From NCBI GenBank assembly GCA_041395625.1, contig JAWLAE010000001.1, positions 1,178,001 to 1,242,000 of the forward strand: a stretch of DNA of 64,000 nucleotides, read 5' to 3'. How positions within the stretch are numbered: the first letter of the stretch is position 1; each line of letters opens with the position of its first letter. The notes under the pieces are model-generated. The model saw only the letters and a list, made by a program, of their open reading frames with translations, ran no database searches and was not told the origin of the DNA. This stretch comes from CADEED01 sp041395625. Its GTDB lineage: Bacteria > Pseudomonadota > Gammaproteobacteria > Steroidobacterales > Steroidobacteraceae. Of the stretch, positions 44,031-53,453 are shown piece by piece. The position numbers and the translations under genes are program-made.

Positions 44031-44585
44031 CTATCTCTCTGCGCCGTCGTACTCGGCCAGCATCCAGAGATCACCCTCCAGGCGATACTCCTTCTCGTGT
44101 CCGTCGTCGAACAAGCGCACACGTCGAAAGCCGAAAGGCTCGGCTGTCGGACTCGGATCGGGATCGTGCATTCGCAGTACGAGCTTGCCGACGTTGCCGC
44201 CGAACATCGCCGCGAAACCGCTTTGCTTGGCACCCTTGCCATGCCAGACACCGACATTCGCAGGCGGCGCACTGCCTTTCTGGGCCGACATGATGGTTAC
44301 CGACACACCATCGTCGCGCTTGAAACTCTGGCTCGGGATACTCACGGAGCCGACACTCGTGCCCGATGATTTTGCCGGCTTCGACAGCTCTTCGAGCGGC
44401 CGCGGCGCAACCAGTTGGCGGACTCGCGCTTCGAGCTCGGCGCGCTCGTTCTTGGAAATGGCACGCGGCGGCGTCTTGGATTTTCGTTCCGCTTCACTCC
44501 CGCCCGAATTCTGCGCATGTAATCCAGGCATGCTGCTCAGCATTGTGGCCATCATGCTAACAATAATGATGTGTCTTCGATTCAT
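44031..44585 (-). CDS. Exported protein of unknown function
   Basis: From ATG 44585 the product is 184 residues with a signal peptide (MNRRHIIIVSMMATMLSSMP..., cleavage near LHAQ). The mature part begins with a charged helix (SKNERAELEARVRQLVAPRP) and ends in a beta-rich domain (VSIPSQSFKRDD ... GKLVLRMHDPDP ... YRLEGDLWML). I do not recognise the fold. ATG 44618 of the longer frame would overlap the lipoprotein stop; 44585 fits the signal better. Likely in the same operon. Confidence 0.55.
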   Translation of the reverse strand: MNRRHIIIVSMMATMLSSMPGLHAQNSGGSEAERKSKTPPRAISKNERAELEARVRQLVAPRPLEELSKPAKSSGTSVGSVSIPSQSFKRDDGVSVTIMSAQKGSAPPANVGVWHGKGAKQSGFAAMFGGNVGKLVLRMHDPDPSPTAEPFGFRRVRLFDDGHEKEYRLEGDLWMLAEYDGAER

Positions 44586-44614
44586 GGCACGAACTCCTTC
44601 ACCACCGTCTTTGA

Positions 44615-45214
44615 TCATTTGGCGGACGCTCCGTCACGTACTGGGTCTGCATCACGTGCCACCGTGATCTGCGTCCCCTTGCTCAAGGTCCAGCCCGCCG
44701 AGTTGCTGACGAATGACCCGGTGACTTGAACAATCTTTGCGGCGGTGCCGCTGTAGGCGAAACACATGTCGCCGAAGTACACCGTGCCGCCGGATCGCGG
44801 CATTGCGCCGGTCATGGCCTCGCCGGCGCGAAACATCCGCCCCTGTGCAGCAACCCCGAAGTACTCCCGCAATTGCTCGGTCGTCAGGCTTGTCTCCTCT
44901 CTTGCGACGTACGCGACGCCCCGAGCTTCCTTGGCTCGCGCGTCACCATCCGCACAGGCGAACGGCCTGTCAGGAATGCGCTCGATAGTGGGCAATCCGG
45001 CATCCGCCAGTGGAAACTTGAGTTGCTGCAGACGGGCCTTTGCCGCTGCCGCCTTGCCAGCCGCCGGATATTCCGCCAGGAACCGCTCATAGGCCTCGAT
45101 CGTGTCCACCTCCGCCGCTGCGGACCAGGCGCGGCGCGATTCCGAACAGCCGCTTGCGGCCATGCTTGCCAGCCCTACGAGCACGATTAGCTGCAAAACC
45201 CTGAGCATCGTCAT
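44615..45214 (-). CDS. Lipoprotein of unknown function, first gene of the envelope operon
   Basis: The 199-residue protein has a lipoprotein signal (MTMLRVLQLIVLVGLASMAASGC, lipobox AASGC). A short helical part follows (AYERFLAEYPAAGKAAAAKARL, reminiscent of a half TPR), then a Cys-containing globular region (FACADGD and GDMCFAYSG). It is transcribed away from the winged-helix/nSTAND gene with a 110-bp interval. No family recognised. Confidence 0.55.
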   Translation of the reverse strand: MTMLRVLQLIVLVGLASMAASGCSESRRAWSAAAEVDTIEAYERFLAEYPAAGKAAAAKARLQQLKFPLADAGLPTIERIPDRPFACADGDARAKEARGVAYVAREETSLTTEQLREYFGVAAQGRMFRAGEAMTGAMPRSGGTVYFGDMCFAYSGTAAKIVQVTGSFVSNSAGWTLSKGTQITVARDADPVRDGASAK

Positions 45215-45324
45215 TTCACACCTTCGCGCAGCCCGACCACTGCGCGTACCGTAGCGCGACTGGGCTTGGTCACTGACTAACTTATTGATAACGTCTGATT
45301 CGCAGCGGTTCGAAGGGGAGATCA

Positions 45325-48300
45325 ATGACCAATTCGAGCTCCACCACAGCACCGGGCGCATTTCGCCTTGGCAACGCATGGGTCGAACCCGAGAGCCTTG
45401 CCATCCGATCTGCGGATGGCGAACTCCGCCTCGCGCCGAAACACATGGCAGTACTGCAGTTGCTTGCAGACCACGCGCCGGCGATCGTTACGCGAACGGA
45501 ATTGTTCGATGCGGTGTGGCCGCGCGGCTTCGTCAACCCGGCCGTGCTCGGCAATGCGATCTCGGCGCTGCGCAAGGCACTGGCAGCCCACGGTGTCACT
45601 GACGCCATCGAAACCATTCCTAAGCGCGGCTATCGTCTGACGCTGCGACCAAGCGTGCCGCCGGTCGACGCCGTACCCACATGGGAGCGCGGCTCGCCTT
45701 ATCTGGGTCTGAACCCTTTCGAAGTTGCCGACAGCGAGGTGTTCTTCGGGCGCGAGATAGAGGTCGGAGAAATTGCCGTTGCCCTGGGAGAACAAGCTGC
45801 AGCCGGATGCGCCTTCGTCCTCATCCTCGGTCCGAGTGGCTCCGGCAAGACCTCTCTGGTCAGAGCCGGACTCATGTCGTATTTGTTGAATAGTCGCGCC
45901 GATTCCAGCTTCACTACGGAGTGCATCAGTTTGTCGCGCGGAGGCCCAGACCCCTGGTCGGCACTCGCTAGAGCGTTCGCCACGTCGACCGAAGACGCGG
46001 CGCAACTCGCGCTGCTGCTTCGTGACGACATCGATACCGCAGTCAATGCCATCGTTACGCGACTCGATCGCGACGCAGACCCGACGGTCCGCAGCCTGAT
46101 TTCGATCGATCAACTGGAGCTGTTGTTCGACAGTGATGAGCCCGACGTGGAGCAGTTCCTGCAACTATTGCATGGGCTGGCACGCAGTGGTCGCGTATGG
46201 ATCGTCGCCACGATGCGCAGTGATTTCTACCCGCTTTGTATCCACTCGTCGACGCTACGAAACATGATGCGCGGGCATGGCCACTATGACCTCGGGCCGC
46301 CAGGGGCACAGCAGATCGGTCGCATCATTCGCGCACCGGCCGCCGCGGCCGGCGTACGTTTCGAGTCGGCAGCGAATGCTGAAGAACGACTGGACGACAT
46401 ATTGCATGCGGAAGCGGCGGCACAGCCCGAAGTCCTGCCGCTGCTGGAGTTCATGCTCGACGAACTTTACGCGCGTCGCAGCGCCAATGGTGTTCTGACC
46501 TATGCAGCCTATGCGTCACTCGGCGGCGTTGGCGGATGCCTGGCGCGGCGTGCCGAAGATGCTTTTGGCGCGCTGTCGCCGACCGTACAGAAGGAGCTGG
46601 ATTTCGTCTTTCAGCAGCTGGCGCACGTACCGTCACAGAGTAGCGCGGGCGTCTCGCGCCGCTTCGTGGCGCGTTCTGTCGTCGCGGATACCGCAGCACG
46701 CCAACAGTTTGTCGACACATTCATTGCCGCGCGACTGTTCGTTACCCAAGTGGAATCCGGCAACCCGGTCGTGAGTGTGACGCATGAGGCCTTGTTCCGT
46801 CATTGGTCGCGCCTGAGCGAATTGCTGCTACGTAATCGCACAGCGTTGTTAGCGAAACAGCGACTCGCGAGCGCCGCGCAACTCTGGCTGGACAGCGGGC
46901 GCTCATCGGCCTATCTACTGGCACGCGGCCCTTTGGAAGAAGCCGAGCAGGCGGTGGATCGCCTGCCAATGCCAATAAAGGGCGCGGAGAGCGATCTGAT
47001 ACACGCATCGCGTGGCCGGCTTCTACGAGCCGCACGACTGCGCACGGCGGCGGTCGCCGCATTGGTCATCGTCAGTTGTAGCGCGATTCTCGCCGCGGTA
47101 TCGGCGCAGCGGCAGAGGCTCGAAGCGGATGCACAATCGCAGCGAGCTGCGCTTGCGACGCAGTCCCTCCTTGATATCTTCCGTCTGGCTGACCCAGGTC
47201 AGCAGCGACTGAACGACGTGAGCGCGAGCGAATTGTTCGAACTGGGGGTGCGCCAGGTTGACGCCGGCTTCGTGCGTGACCGACAGCTGCAGGCTCGATT
47301 GAAAAGTGCGATTGGGACCGTCTATTTGAATCTTGGTCGTCAGGATCAGGCTGAGGCGCAACTCGTGCAGGCAGTTGAGATTGCGCGCGAGCATGCTGCA
47401 TCCGAACCATTGCTGCTCGCCGGTACACTCAATGCACTCGGCAAGCTGCGCTATCACCAGAGCCGCTTCAAGGAGTCGCGCCCGTACTATGAGGAGGCGG
47501 AGCAGCTGACGAAGCGCGAGGGCGATGCCGGCAGACCGACGCTGGCGCAGACGCTCAATAACCTTGGCGAGCTCGAGGTCGCACTTGGCAATTTTCCCGC
47601 AGCCGAGGCACTACATCGACGAGCGCTTGCAATCCGAACCGCAGTGTTTGGGACGAACAGCGCTGACGCTGCTACCAGCTGGCAGAATCTCGCGGGCGTG
47701 TTGCGCCAGAGCGGACAATGGCCGGAGGCAGAGCGCGCCTATCGACGAGCGCTTGCCGTGCAGGAGGCGACTCTCGGGGCAAACCACCCAGAAGTTGCGG
47801 TCAGTCTCACCAATCTGGGGCTGTTATTGACGGAGGCAGGGCGCTTCGAGGAAGCAGAGCCGCTGCAACGCCGCGCATTGTCCATTCGCATGGCAATGCT
47901 CGGCGATGCCCACCCACAGACAGCGCACAGCTTGCACAATTTGTCGGCGTTACTGTTCAGCTCAGGCGACTACGTTCGCGCCGAGCCAATGCTGCGCGAA
48001 TCTGTGCAACGACACGAAGCGATTTTCGGCACGGACCATGCCTCGGTGGCCTACGGGCGCAATAATCTCGCAACGCTGTTGCTGGAAACGGGCCGTGCCG
48101 ATGAAGCGTTACCGCTGTTCATCCAGGCTCACGACAGCATAGAGGCGCTGCTCGGCGCCGAGCATCCGAACGCTGCGTTGTTGGATGCCAATCTTGCGAA
48201 GGCATTGTTGGCACGTGGGCAGATCGAAGAAGCGCGGCAGCATGCGGAGCACGCCTTCGAGGTATTGCGTACGCGATTGCCGGCAGGGCACTGGCGCACC

Positions 48301-48513
48301 GCGGCGGCGGAAAGCATCTTTGGCGCGACGCTACTGAAGTCCGGAGAGTTGGCAAGGGCTGAGCCGCATTTGCTGGCCAGCTGGAAGACTCTGCAACTCG
48401 CGCAAAGTGCTGACGCCCCAACCCGACGCGCCGCCCTCGAGCGCGTCGCTGAGCTGTATGAGGCGCTAGGTAATGGACCCGCGGCAAGGACTCTTCGCGC
48501 GAGTCTCGAGTAG
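45325..48513 (+). CDS. Winged-helix / nSTAND ATPase / TPR signalling protein
   Basis: The 1,062-residue protein joins three modules. Residues about 10-110 are an OmpR-type winged helix (LRLAPKHMAVLQLLADH and IPKRGYRLTL). Residues about 125-560 are an nSTAND NTPase opened by SPYLGLNPFEVADSEVFFGRE, with Walker A GPSGSGKT (169-176) and a Walker-B-like LISIDQLELLFD (about 258-269). A membrane helix at about 573-592 is followed by a long kinesin-light-chain-style TPR array (620-1050) with repeats such as AEALHRRALAIRTAVFG. The order suggests a ligand-sensing, ATP-dependent switch that controls transcription. A GGGGAG site precedes the ATG. It faces a four-gene operon of unknown envelope proteins (45214-42760), the most likely target. 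Confidence 0.85.
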   Translation: MTNSSSTTAPGAFRLGNAWVEPESLAIRSADGELRLAPKHMAVLQLLADHAPAIVTRTELFDAVWPRGFVNPAVLGNAISALRKALAAHGVTDAIETIPKRGYRLTLRPSVPPVDAVPTWERGSPYLGLNPFEVADSEVFFGREIEVGEIAVALGEQAAAGCAFVLILGPSGSGKTSLVRAGLMSYLLNSRADSSFTTECISLSRGGPDPWSALARAFATSTEDAAQLALLLRDDIDTAVNAIVTRLDRDADPTVRSLISIDQLELLFDSDEPDVEQFLQLLHGLARSGRVWIVATMRSDFYPLCIHSSTLRNMMRGHGHYDLGPPGAQQIGRIIRAPAAAAGVRFESAANAEERLDDILHAEAAAQPEVLPLLEFMLDELYARRSANGVLTYAAYASLGGVGGCLARRAEDAFGALSPTVQKELDFVFQQLAHVPSQSSAGVSRRFVARSVVADTAARQQFVDTFIAARLFVTQVESGNPVVSVTHEALFRHWSRLSELLLRNRTALLAKQRLASAAQLWLDSGRSSAYLLARGPLEEAEQAVDRLPMPIKGAESDLIHASRGRLLRAARLRTAAVAALVIVSCSAILAAVSAQRQRLEADAQSQRAALATQSLLDIFRLADPGQQRLNDVSASELFELGVRQVDAGFVRDRQLQARLKSAIGTVYLNLGRQDQAEAQLVQAVEIAREHAASEPLLLAGTLNALGKLRYHQSRFKESRPYYEEAEQLTKREGDAGRPTLAQTLNNLGELEVALGNFPAAEALHRRALAIRTAVFGTNSADAATSWQNLAGVLRQSGQWPEAERAYRRALAVQEATLGANHPEVAVSLTNLGLLLTEAGRFEEAEPLQRRALSIRMAMLGDAHPQTAHSLHNLSALLFSSGDYVRAEPMLRESVQRHEAIFGTDHASVAYGRNNLATLLLETGRADEALPLFIQAHDSIEALLGAEHPNAALLDANLAKALLARGQIEEARQHAEHAFEVLRTRLPAGHWRTAAAESIFGATLLKSGELARAEPHLLASWKTLQLAQSADAPTRRAALERVAELYEALGNGPAARTLRASLE

Positions 48514-48585
48514 AAATCACGACCTGAGCAATCGCAGCTGAATCCGGAGGCGCTAGAATGGCGCCACCGCTCCCGGAGAACTGGC

Positions 48586-50445
48586 ATGCGATATCGAAAC
48601 GAAATCCGACTCGCGCTCGTGCTCGGACTACTTGGTCTTGCGCCCATCGTTGGCGCCCGCACCGCCAAGCCGCCGCTCTATGCTGAGGAGTGGCTGGCGA
48701 TCACCGGCAAACCATTGGCTGCCACGGCGGGCGCCCGGATATTCGAGCGCGGCGGCAACGCGGTCGACGCTGCCTGCGCGATGATTGCGGCCACCTCGAC
48801 GATGTGGGACGTGCTGTCGTGGGGTGGTGAGACGCAGGCACTCATCTATAACCCTGAGACCGGCAAGGTGATCGGCGTCAATGCGCTCGGCGTCGCACCA
48901 ACTGGCGCAACCGCGGAGTTCTTCAAATCGAAGGGCATGCAGTACCCGCCCGAGTACGGTCCGCTCGCAGCCGTAACCCCCGGCACGCCGGGCGGCATCA
49001 TGGTGATGCTCGCCGAATACGGCACGATGAGTCTCGCGGACGTGTTGGAACCTGCCATCAAGATGGCCGACGGCTACCCTATCGATGCCGAAACTGCCGA
49101 TCGCATCGAAGCCGCCAAGGCGCAGCTCAAGCAGTGGCCCGACTCGAGGCGCGTGATGCTGCCGCACCTCGGCACCGCGCGCGAAGCTCCACATGCCGGG
49201 GAGATATTCCGCCAACCCGAGCTCGCGGCGACGCTCCGCAAGCTGGTCGCGGCCGAGCGTGCCGCACTCGATGCGGGCAAGGATCGCAAGGCTGCGATCC
49301 TCGCGGCGTACGAGCGCTTCTATCGCGGCGATATCGCAGCTGACATCGTCAGCGCGACGCGCGCCGCCGGCGGTCTGTTCACACGGGCGGATCTCGCCAA
49401 CTGGCAAGTGAAGCTCGAAGAGCCCGTGCAGGTGAACTACAAAGGAATCGAGGTCTACAAACTAACGACCTGGGTACAGGGGCCGGCGATGCTGCAGACC
49501 CTCAACCTGTTGGAGGGTTTCGACCTCAAAAGCATGGGCTACAACAGTGCCCGCTACATCCATACGCTCTATCAGGCGATGAATCTGGCGTTCGCCGATC
49601 GCGACTTCTACTACGGCGATCCGGCCTTCCCGCCCGCCGAGCCAGTGCAGGGCCTGTTGTCGAAAGAATACGCTCGCGAGCGCGCCAAACTGATTCGGCC
49701 GGACCGCAACGATCCGGACATCCGGCCCGGCGATCCCTATCCTTTTCAGGGCGCGCGCAATCCTTATCTAGAGAGCCTCGAACAATGGCACACGGTACCG
49801 GCAGACAGCGTCTCAGCACCGCCGGCCGCGTCGCGACTCGAAGCACTCGAAGCGCAGTTCATGCGCGGCACGACGACCGTGATCGCCGCCGACAAGGCCG
49901 GCTGGCTGGTCGCCGTGACGCCGAGTGGCGGCTGGGTGCCTGCCGTGATCGCCGGCAACACTGGCATCGGCCTGTCGCAGCGGATGCAGAGCTTCGTGCT
50001 CGATCCAGATGAAAACCCTTTCAACGTGGTCGAGCCCGGCAAGCGCCCGCGCGCCACTCTCACGCCCAGTCTCGCGCTCAAAGACGGCAGGCCGTTGTTA
50101 GCCTTCGCCGTACAGGGTGGCGACTCGCAGGACCAGAACCTGCTGCAGTTCTTCCTGAACGTGGTGGAGTTCGACATGACTGTCCAGGAAGCAGCCGAAG
50201 CCGCCAACTTCAACAGCTTTCAGATGCGCGCATCCTTCGGTGGCCACGAGTCGCAGCCGGGCCGGATGCTCGTCAACGATGCAACGCCGCCCTGGCTGCG
50301 GGCTGAGCTCAAACGGATGGGCTATACACTGCAGTTCAGCGAGCGAACCTCGGGCCCGATCAACGCAGTCTGGTTCGATCGCGAGCACGGCACGATGTGG
50401 GGTGGCTCCAGCCACCATGGCGAGGACTATGGTATCGGCTGGTGA
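48586..50445 (+). CDS. Gamma-glutamyltransferase family protein
   Basis: The 619-residue protein has a signal peptide (cleavage near VGA) and the large-subunit core of Ntn-type gamma-glutamyltransferases (GNAVDAACAMIAATSTMWDVLS, VTPGTPGG and an FADRDFYYGDP region). The autoprocessing site is GTTTVIAAD (428-436): Thr429 aligns with the nucleophile of the usual TTHxSVVD, but the His is Thr431 here. The small subunit has the GIGLSQRMQSF and PGKRPRATLTP blocks. Family members cleave glutathione or gamma-glutamyl compounds, or act as acylases. The changed active-site neighbourhood leaves the substrate open. Confidence 0.88.
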   Translation: MRYRNEIRLALVLGLLGLAPIVGARTAKPPLYAEEWLAITGKPLAATAGARIFERGGNAVDAACAMIAATSTMWDVLSWGGETQALIYNPETGKVIGVNALGVAPTGATAEFFKSKGMQYPPEYGPLAAVTPGTPGGIMVMLAEYGTMSLADVLEPAIKMADGYPIDAETADRIEAAKAQLKQWPDSRRVMLPHLGTAREAPHAGEIFRQPELAATLRKLVAAERAALDAGKDRKAAILAAYERFYRGDIAADIVSATRAAGGLFTRADLANWQVKLEEPVQVNYKGIEVYKLTTWVQGPAMLQTLNLLEGFDLKSMGYNSARYIHTLYQAMNLAFADRDFYYGDPAFPPAEPVQGLLSKEYARERAKLIRPDRNDPDIRPGDPYPFQGARNPYLESLEQWHTVPADSVSAPPAASRLEALEAQFMRGTTTVIAADKAGWLVAVTPSGGWVPAVIAGNTGIGLSQRMQSFVLDPDENPFNVVEPGKRPRATLTPSLALKDGRPLLAFAVQGGDSQDQNLLQFFLNVVEFDMTVQEAAEAANFNSFQMRASFGGHESQPGRMLVNDATPPWLRAELKRMGYTLQFSERTSGPINAVWFDREHGTMWGGSSHHGEDYGIGW

Positions 50446-50461
50446 GCCGCCCGCTGCGTAC

Positions 50462-51451
50462 TCATGACATCTTGATGATCACCTTGCCATCGCGCTCCGC
50501 GCCCGTCATGGCAGCTCTGGCACAGGCTGCCACGATCCGCTCGAGCGGATAGATGCCGGCGATCTTCGCAACGAGTACCTCGCGCGCCATCAGTTGCGCA
50601 AGCTCAAGATATAACGCGCGTACCTGCTCAGGGGTACGTAGCTTCTCGAACTGGCGTGCAAAGCTCAGTCCCTGGAGCCGGATGTCATTGCGGAACATCA
50701 GGTAGAAATCGAGCTCGCAGGGCTTGTTAGTCATCGAACCATAGCTGACGACCGTGCTGCCCGGCGCAAGGCACTCAGCCAGCCGCTGCGTCGCGGCGCC
50801 TGCCACGGCGTCGATTCCCAGCTTGATCGGCGCCCCACCGGTTGCGGCCTGCACCCGTTCAGCCAAATCAGGGCCATCGACCAGCACCACGTCCGCACCC
50901 AATTCGCGGATCTCATCCACCAGCTCCGCGCGGCGCACGACGTTGACGGTACGGACGCCCCGCCGCCCCGCAAGGCGAATCAGGTATCTGCCACAACTGG
51001 AGTTGGCGGCATTCTGGATCAGCCAGTCTCCCTGGCTGAACGTCGCGAAGTCCTCCAGCAGCACGGCCGCCGTCGCGCCGTTGACCATCAACAGGCTCAA
51101 CTGAATCGCATCCCCCTCGGGCGCGGGAATGCAGGCTGCAGCGGCGCAGCGCAACTCGTCGCGAAACGTACCGCTGGCGAGTGGCGGGAAAACCCGCTCG
51201 CCGACGCGCGATTGCGGCACACCCTCGCCCACGCGTGTAATGCGCCCGATGCCTTCGAAACCCGGCGTGCGTGGCAACGGCATGGCAAAGGGGGGCACGC
51301 CCTGTATCGTACGCAGGTCCGCGATGTGCATCGCGGCTGCCTCGAGCGTGATCACGACCTCGCCTGGTTGCGGCACCTCGGCGGGCACGTCGACCACACG
51401 CAAGACTTTCGCAGGATCGCCATATTCGGTCTGGATTGCCGCCCGTGTCAT
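50462..51451 (-). CDS. MDR-family enoyl reductase-like oxidoreductase
   Basis: The 329-residue protein fits the MECR/ETR1-like branch of medium-chain reductases that reduce trans-2-enoyl thioesters. It shows PRTPGFEGIGRITRVGEGV in the GroES-like half and AANSSCGRYLIRLAGRRGVRTVNVVRR as the nucleotide-binding region. No zinc cysteines in the usual positions. It is the last gene of a minus-strand run after MBL and nitrilase-like genes, 18 bases below the former. Confidence 0.82.
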   Translation of the reverse strand: MTRAAIQTEYGDPAKVLRVVDVPAEVPQPGEVVITLEAAAMHIADLRTIQGVPPFAMPLPRTPGFEGIGRITRVGEGVPQSRVGERVFPPLASGTFRDELRCAAAACIPAPEGDAIQLSLLMVNGATAAVLLEDFATFSQGDWLIQNAANSSCGRYLIRLAGRRGVRTVNVVRRAELVDEIRELGADVVLVDGPDLAERVQAATGGAPIKLGIDAVAGAATQRLAECLAPGSTVVSYGSMTNKPCELDFYLMFRNDIRLQGLSFARQFEKLRTPEQVRALYLELAQLMAREVLVAKIAGIYPLERIVAACARAAMTGAERDGKVIIKMS

Positions 51452-51469
51452 GTCACGCTCGATTGACTG

Positions 51470-52366
51470 TCAATTGCCGGTAATGATGAAACTGAGAATG
51501 CGGTCGGCCGTCATGGGCGCCCATTGCTCGAACCCTGCCCATTGGCCGTAGCGCCCGCGGATCGCGCGTGCAGCCTGCGCGGTGACCTCGCTGCGCACCC
51601 GCTCGGTCATCGCCACCCCGTCTTCACCGGGCCATGGCGTCTGCTCACCGCTCGCGCGGTACGCGCGCTCGGTTGCATCGCGTAGTCGCAGCAGATAATC
51701 CCGATAGTCCGCCACCCAGCGCGGGTCGCCCGGACCGGTGTGGCCACCGACGACGAAATCGAACTTGAGTCGCGTGGCGCACTCGAGCGCATGCAGATAA
51801 CCCGCAAAATCGGTGTCCGGCAGGTTTCGATAGGGCGCCACGTCGGGCTCCACCCCGTCCACCCAGACCAGCATCCGGCCACGGTCCGTCGGCAGCACGA
51901 ACAGCAGATTCGAATCGGAGTGGTTAGGCCCGAAATCGTGCACGTCGATGCGCGCGGCACCGCTCGCGATCACCGCGCCGTCCTGCAGGGCAATATTCGG
52001 CATGAGGATATCGTCGTGGCCGCGCTGCCGCACGCGTTGCGCCACCAGCGGATGCGCACAGATCTCGAGACCCGTGCCGAGCTGCGCGCCGCCGACGATA
52101 TGATCCCGGTGGTCATGGCTGTAGACGAGGCGTGTCACTGGTAGATCGGTCACCGTGGCGATCGCGGCCCGGTATTCGATGGCCGCTGCGGCGCTGATCG
52201 GATCGAAAGCCGTCACGCCTTCTGCGGCGACCACGAATGGACTGAGATAGAAGCCCTTGTGCCAGCGGAACAGATACACGCCGCGGCCGAAGGATTCAAC
52301 CGCCCACGTGCCGGCTGTATGCCGCGCAATCTGCGCGCCGTGGAACTGACAACCGGACTCAGTCAC
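51470..52366 (-). CDS. Metallo-beta-lactamase-fold hydrolase
   Basis: The 298-residue protein has the metal motif HDHRDH (84-89), a second ligand site in FGPNHSDSNLLF and a later VGGHTGPGDPR. The NH-x-D variant matches the other MBL gene at 25610-26509, although this copy has no signal peptide and is presumably cytoplasmic. It lies seven bases downstream of the nitrilase-like gene. Substrate unknown. Confidence 0.85.
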   Translation of the reverse strand: MTESGCQFHGAQIARHTAGTWAVESFGRGVYLFRWHKGFYLSPFVVAAEGVTAFDPISAAAAIEYRAAIATVTDLPVTRLVYSHDHRDHIVGGAQLGTGLEICAHPLVAQRVRQRGHDDILMPNIALQDGAVIASGAARIDVHDFGPNHSDSNLLFVLPTDRGRMLVWVDGVEPDVAPYRNLPDTDFAGYLHALECATRLKFDFVVGGHTGPGDPRWVADYRDYLLRLRDATERAYRASGEQTPWPGEDGVAMTERVRSEVTAQAARAIRGRYGQWAGFEQWAPMTADRILSFIITGN

Positions 52367-52373
52367 GAGCCGA

Positions 52374-53426
52374 TCAGCTGGTCAGTCCACGCTCAGCCAT
52401 ACGCGCCAACACGTCGGCCTGCGCCTGCGCAAAGTAGCTGCGCTCCGGCACGATGACTTTGCCATCTTTCCACAAGCCGTTCTGGCGACGAATGTCCGCC
52501 TGGGCGTACGAATCAGCGAACAGCCCCAGCGCCTGCCGTGACAACAGATTGCCCATGCCGCTGGCGCTGCGGTAGGCGCGCAAGCCGGCCATGTCGAGCA
52601 TGGTCGCAGCCGTGCAGGACGCGCCCGGCGACGCCTGGATGAGCTGTCGGCCAAGGTAATCGATGATGTCCGAGCCGCCGTTGGCAGAATCGATGGGAAT
52701 CTCCATGCCGATCAGGCGCGCATTGTTAGCCGAGACGACGAACGCGAGATTTTCGAGGGCCCGGGCGCGGCGTGCGATCTGCTTCGGCGTGAGCGTGGCG
52801 GCACCGACTTCGCTGCTGCTGTGAAGCAAGACGTTGGCGCCGCGTATCGCATGACAGCGCGCGACCTCCGGATACAGGATCTCTTCGGAGGCGATCGCAG
52901 CCAGCCGCCCGATTGGGGTATCGGCCACCGGAAATACGCCGTCGAGCCCATAGATATCGAGGTAACGATCCCAGACATCGTGCGGCGTTGGGGCGAACAT
53001 GGAGATGAGGCGGCGATACGAGAGAATGCGTTTGCCGGCGGGATCCAGCACGAAGCTGCCCTGAAAGTACAGACCCGGGAAATGCCGATCCGACTCATAG
53101 GCATTCACGGCGAGGTAAACGCCATGGCGTTCAGCCATGCGGGCCAGCGCTTCGACCTCAGGGCCGTCGGGCGCGATCGTGGCCTTCTCGACCCACTCCG
53201 GGATCGACTCGCCCCACGGCGGGCCCGTCAGCACATACTCCGGCAGCACCACGAGCTGCAGACTCGCACCGATCCACTTCTTGGCACCGCGGATGTTTTC
53301 ATCGATGCGCGCGATCGCCGCCATCATGCGCGGCCGGCTACTCGCCGAGTTACTGTCCATATGCACGCATTCGCAGTCCACCTGCAAGGCAAGTGCGGTA
53401 TATCGGTCCAATCGGGCTTGAGTCAT
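52374..53426 (-). CDS. Nitrilase-superfamily homologue lacking the catalytic Cys and Lys
   Basis: The 350-residue sequence follows the carbon-nitrogen hydrolase fold: Glu63 in LQLVVLPEYVLTG is the family catalytic Glu. The expected Lys in a YRK motif is Arg139 (ILSYRRL), and the expected Cys in an ICYE/D-type motif is Ser180 in AAIASEEILYPE. With E-R-S instead of E-K-C, normal amidase or nitrilase chemistry is unlikely; it may be a binding protein, a structural partner, or an enzyme with a different mechanism. The flanking fold, including RGANVLLHSSSEVG, is well kept. AGGAGG lies seven bases before the ATG. It starts the minus-strand run 53426-50462. Confidence 0.85.
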   Translation of the reverse strand: MTQARLDRYTALALQVDCECVHMDSNSASSRPRMMAAIARIDENIRGAKKWIGASLQLVVLPEYVLTGPPWGESIPEWVEKATIAPDGPEVEALARMAERHGVYLAVNAYESDRHFPGLYFQGSFVLDPAGKRILSYRRLISMFAPTPHDVWDRYLDIYGLDGVFPVADTPIGRLAAIASEEILYPEVARCHAIRGANVLLHSSSEVGAATLTPKQIARRARALENLAFVVSANNARLIGMEIPIDSANGGSDIIDYLGRQLIQASPGASCTAATMLDMAGLRAYRSASGMGNLLSRQALGLFADSYAQADIRRQNGLWKDGKVIVPERSYFAQAQADVLARMAERGLTS

Positions 53427-53453
53427 GGGGCCTCCTGCGGTGAGGATATACCA

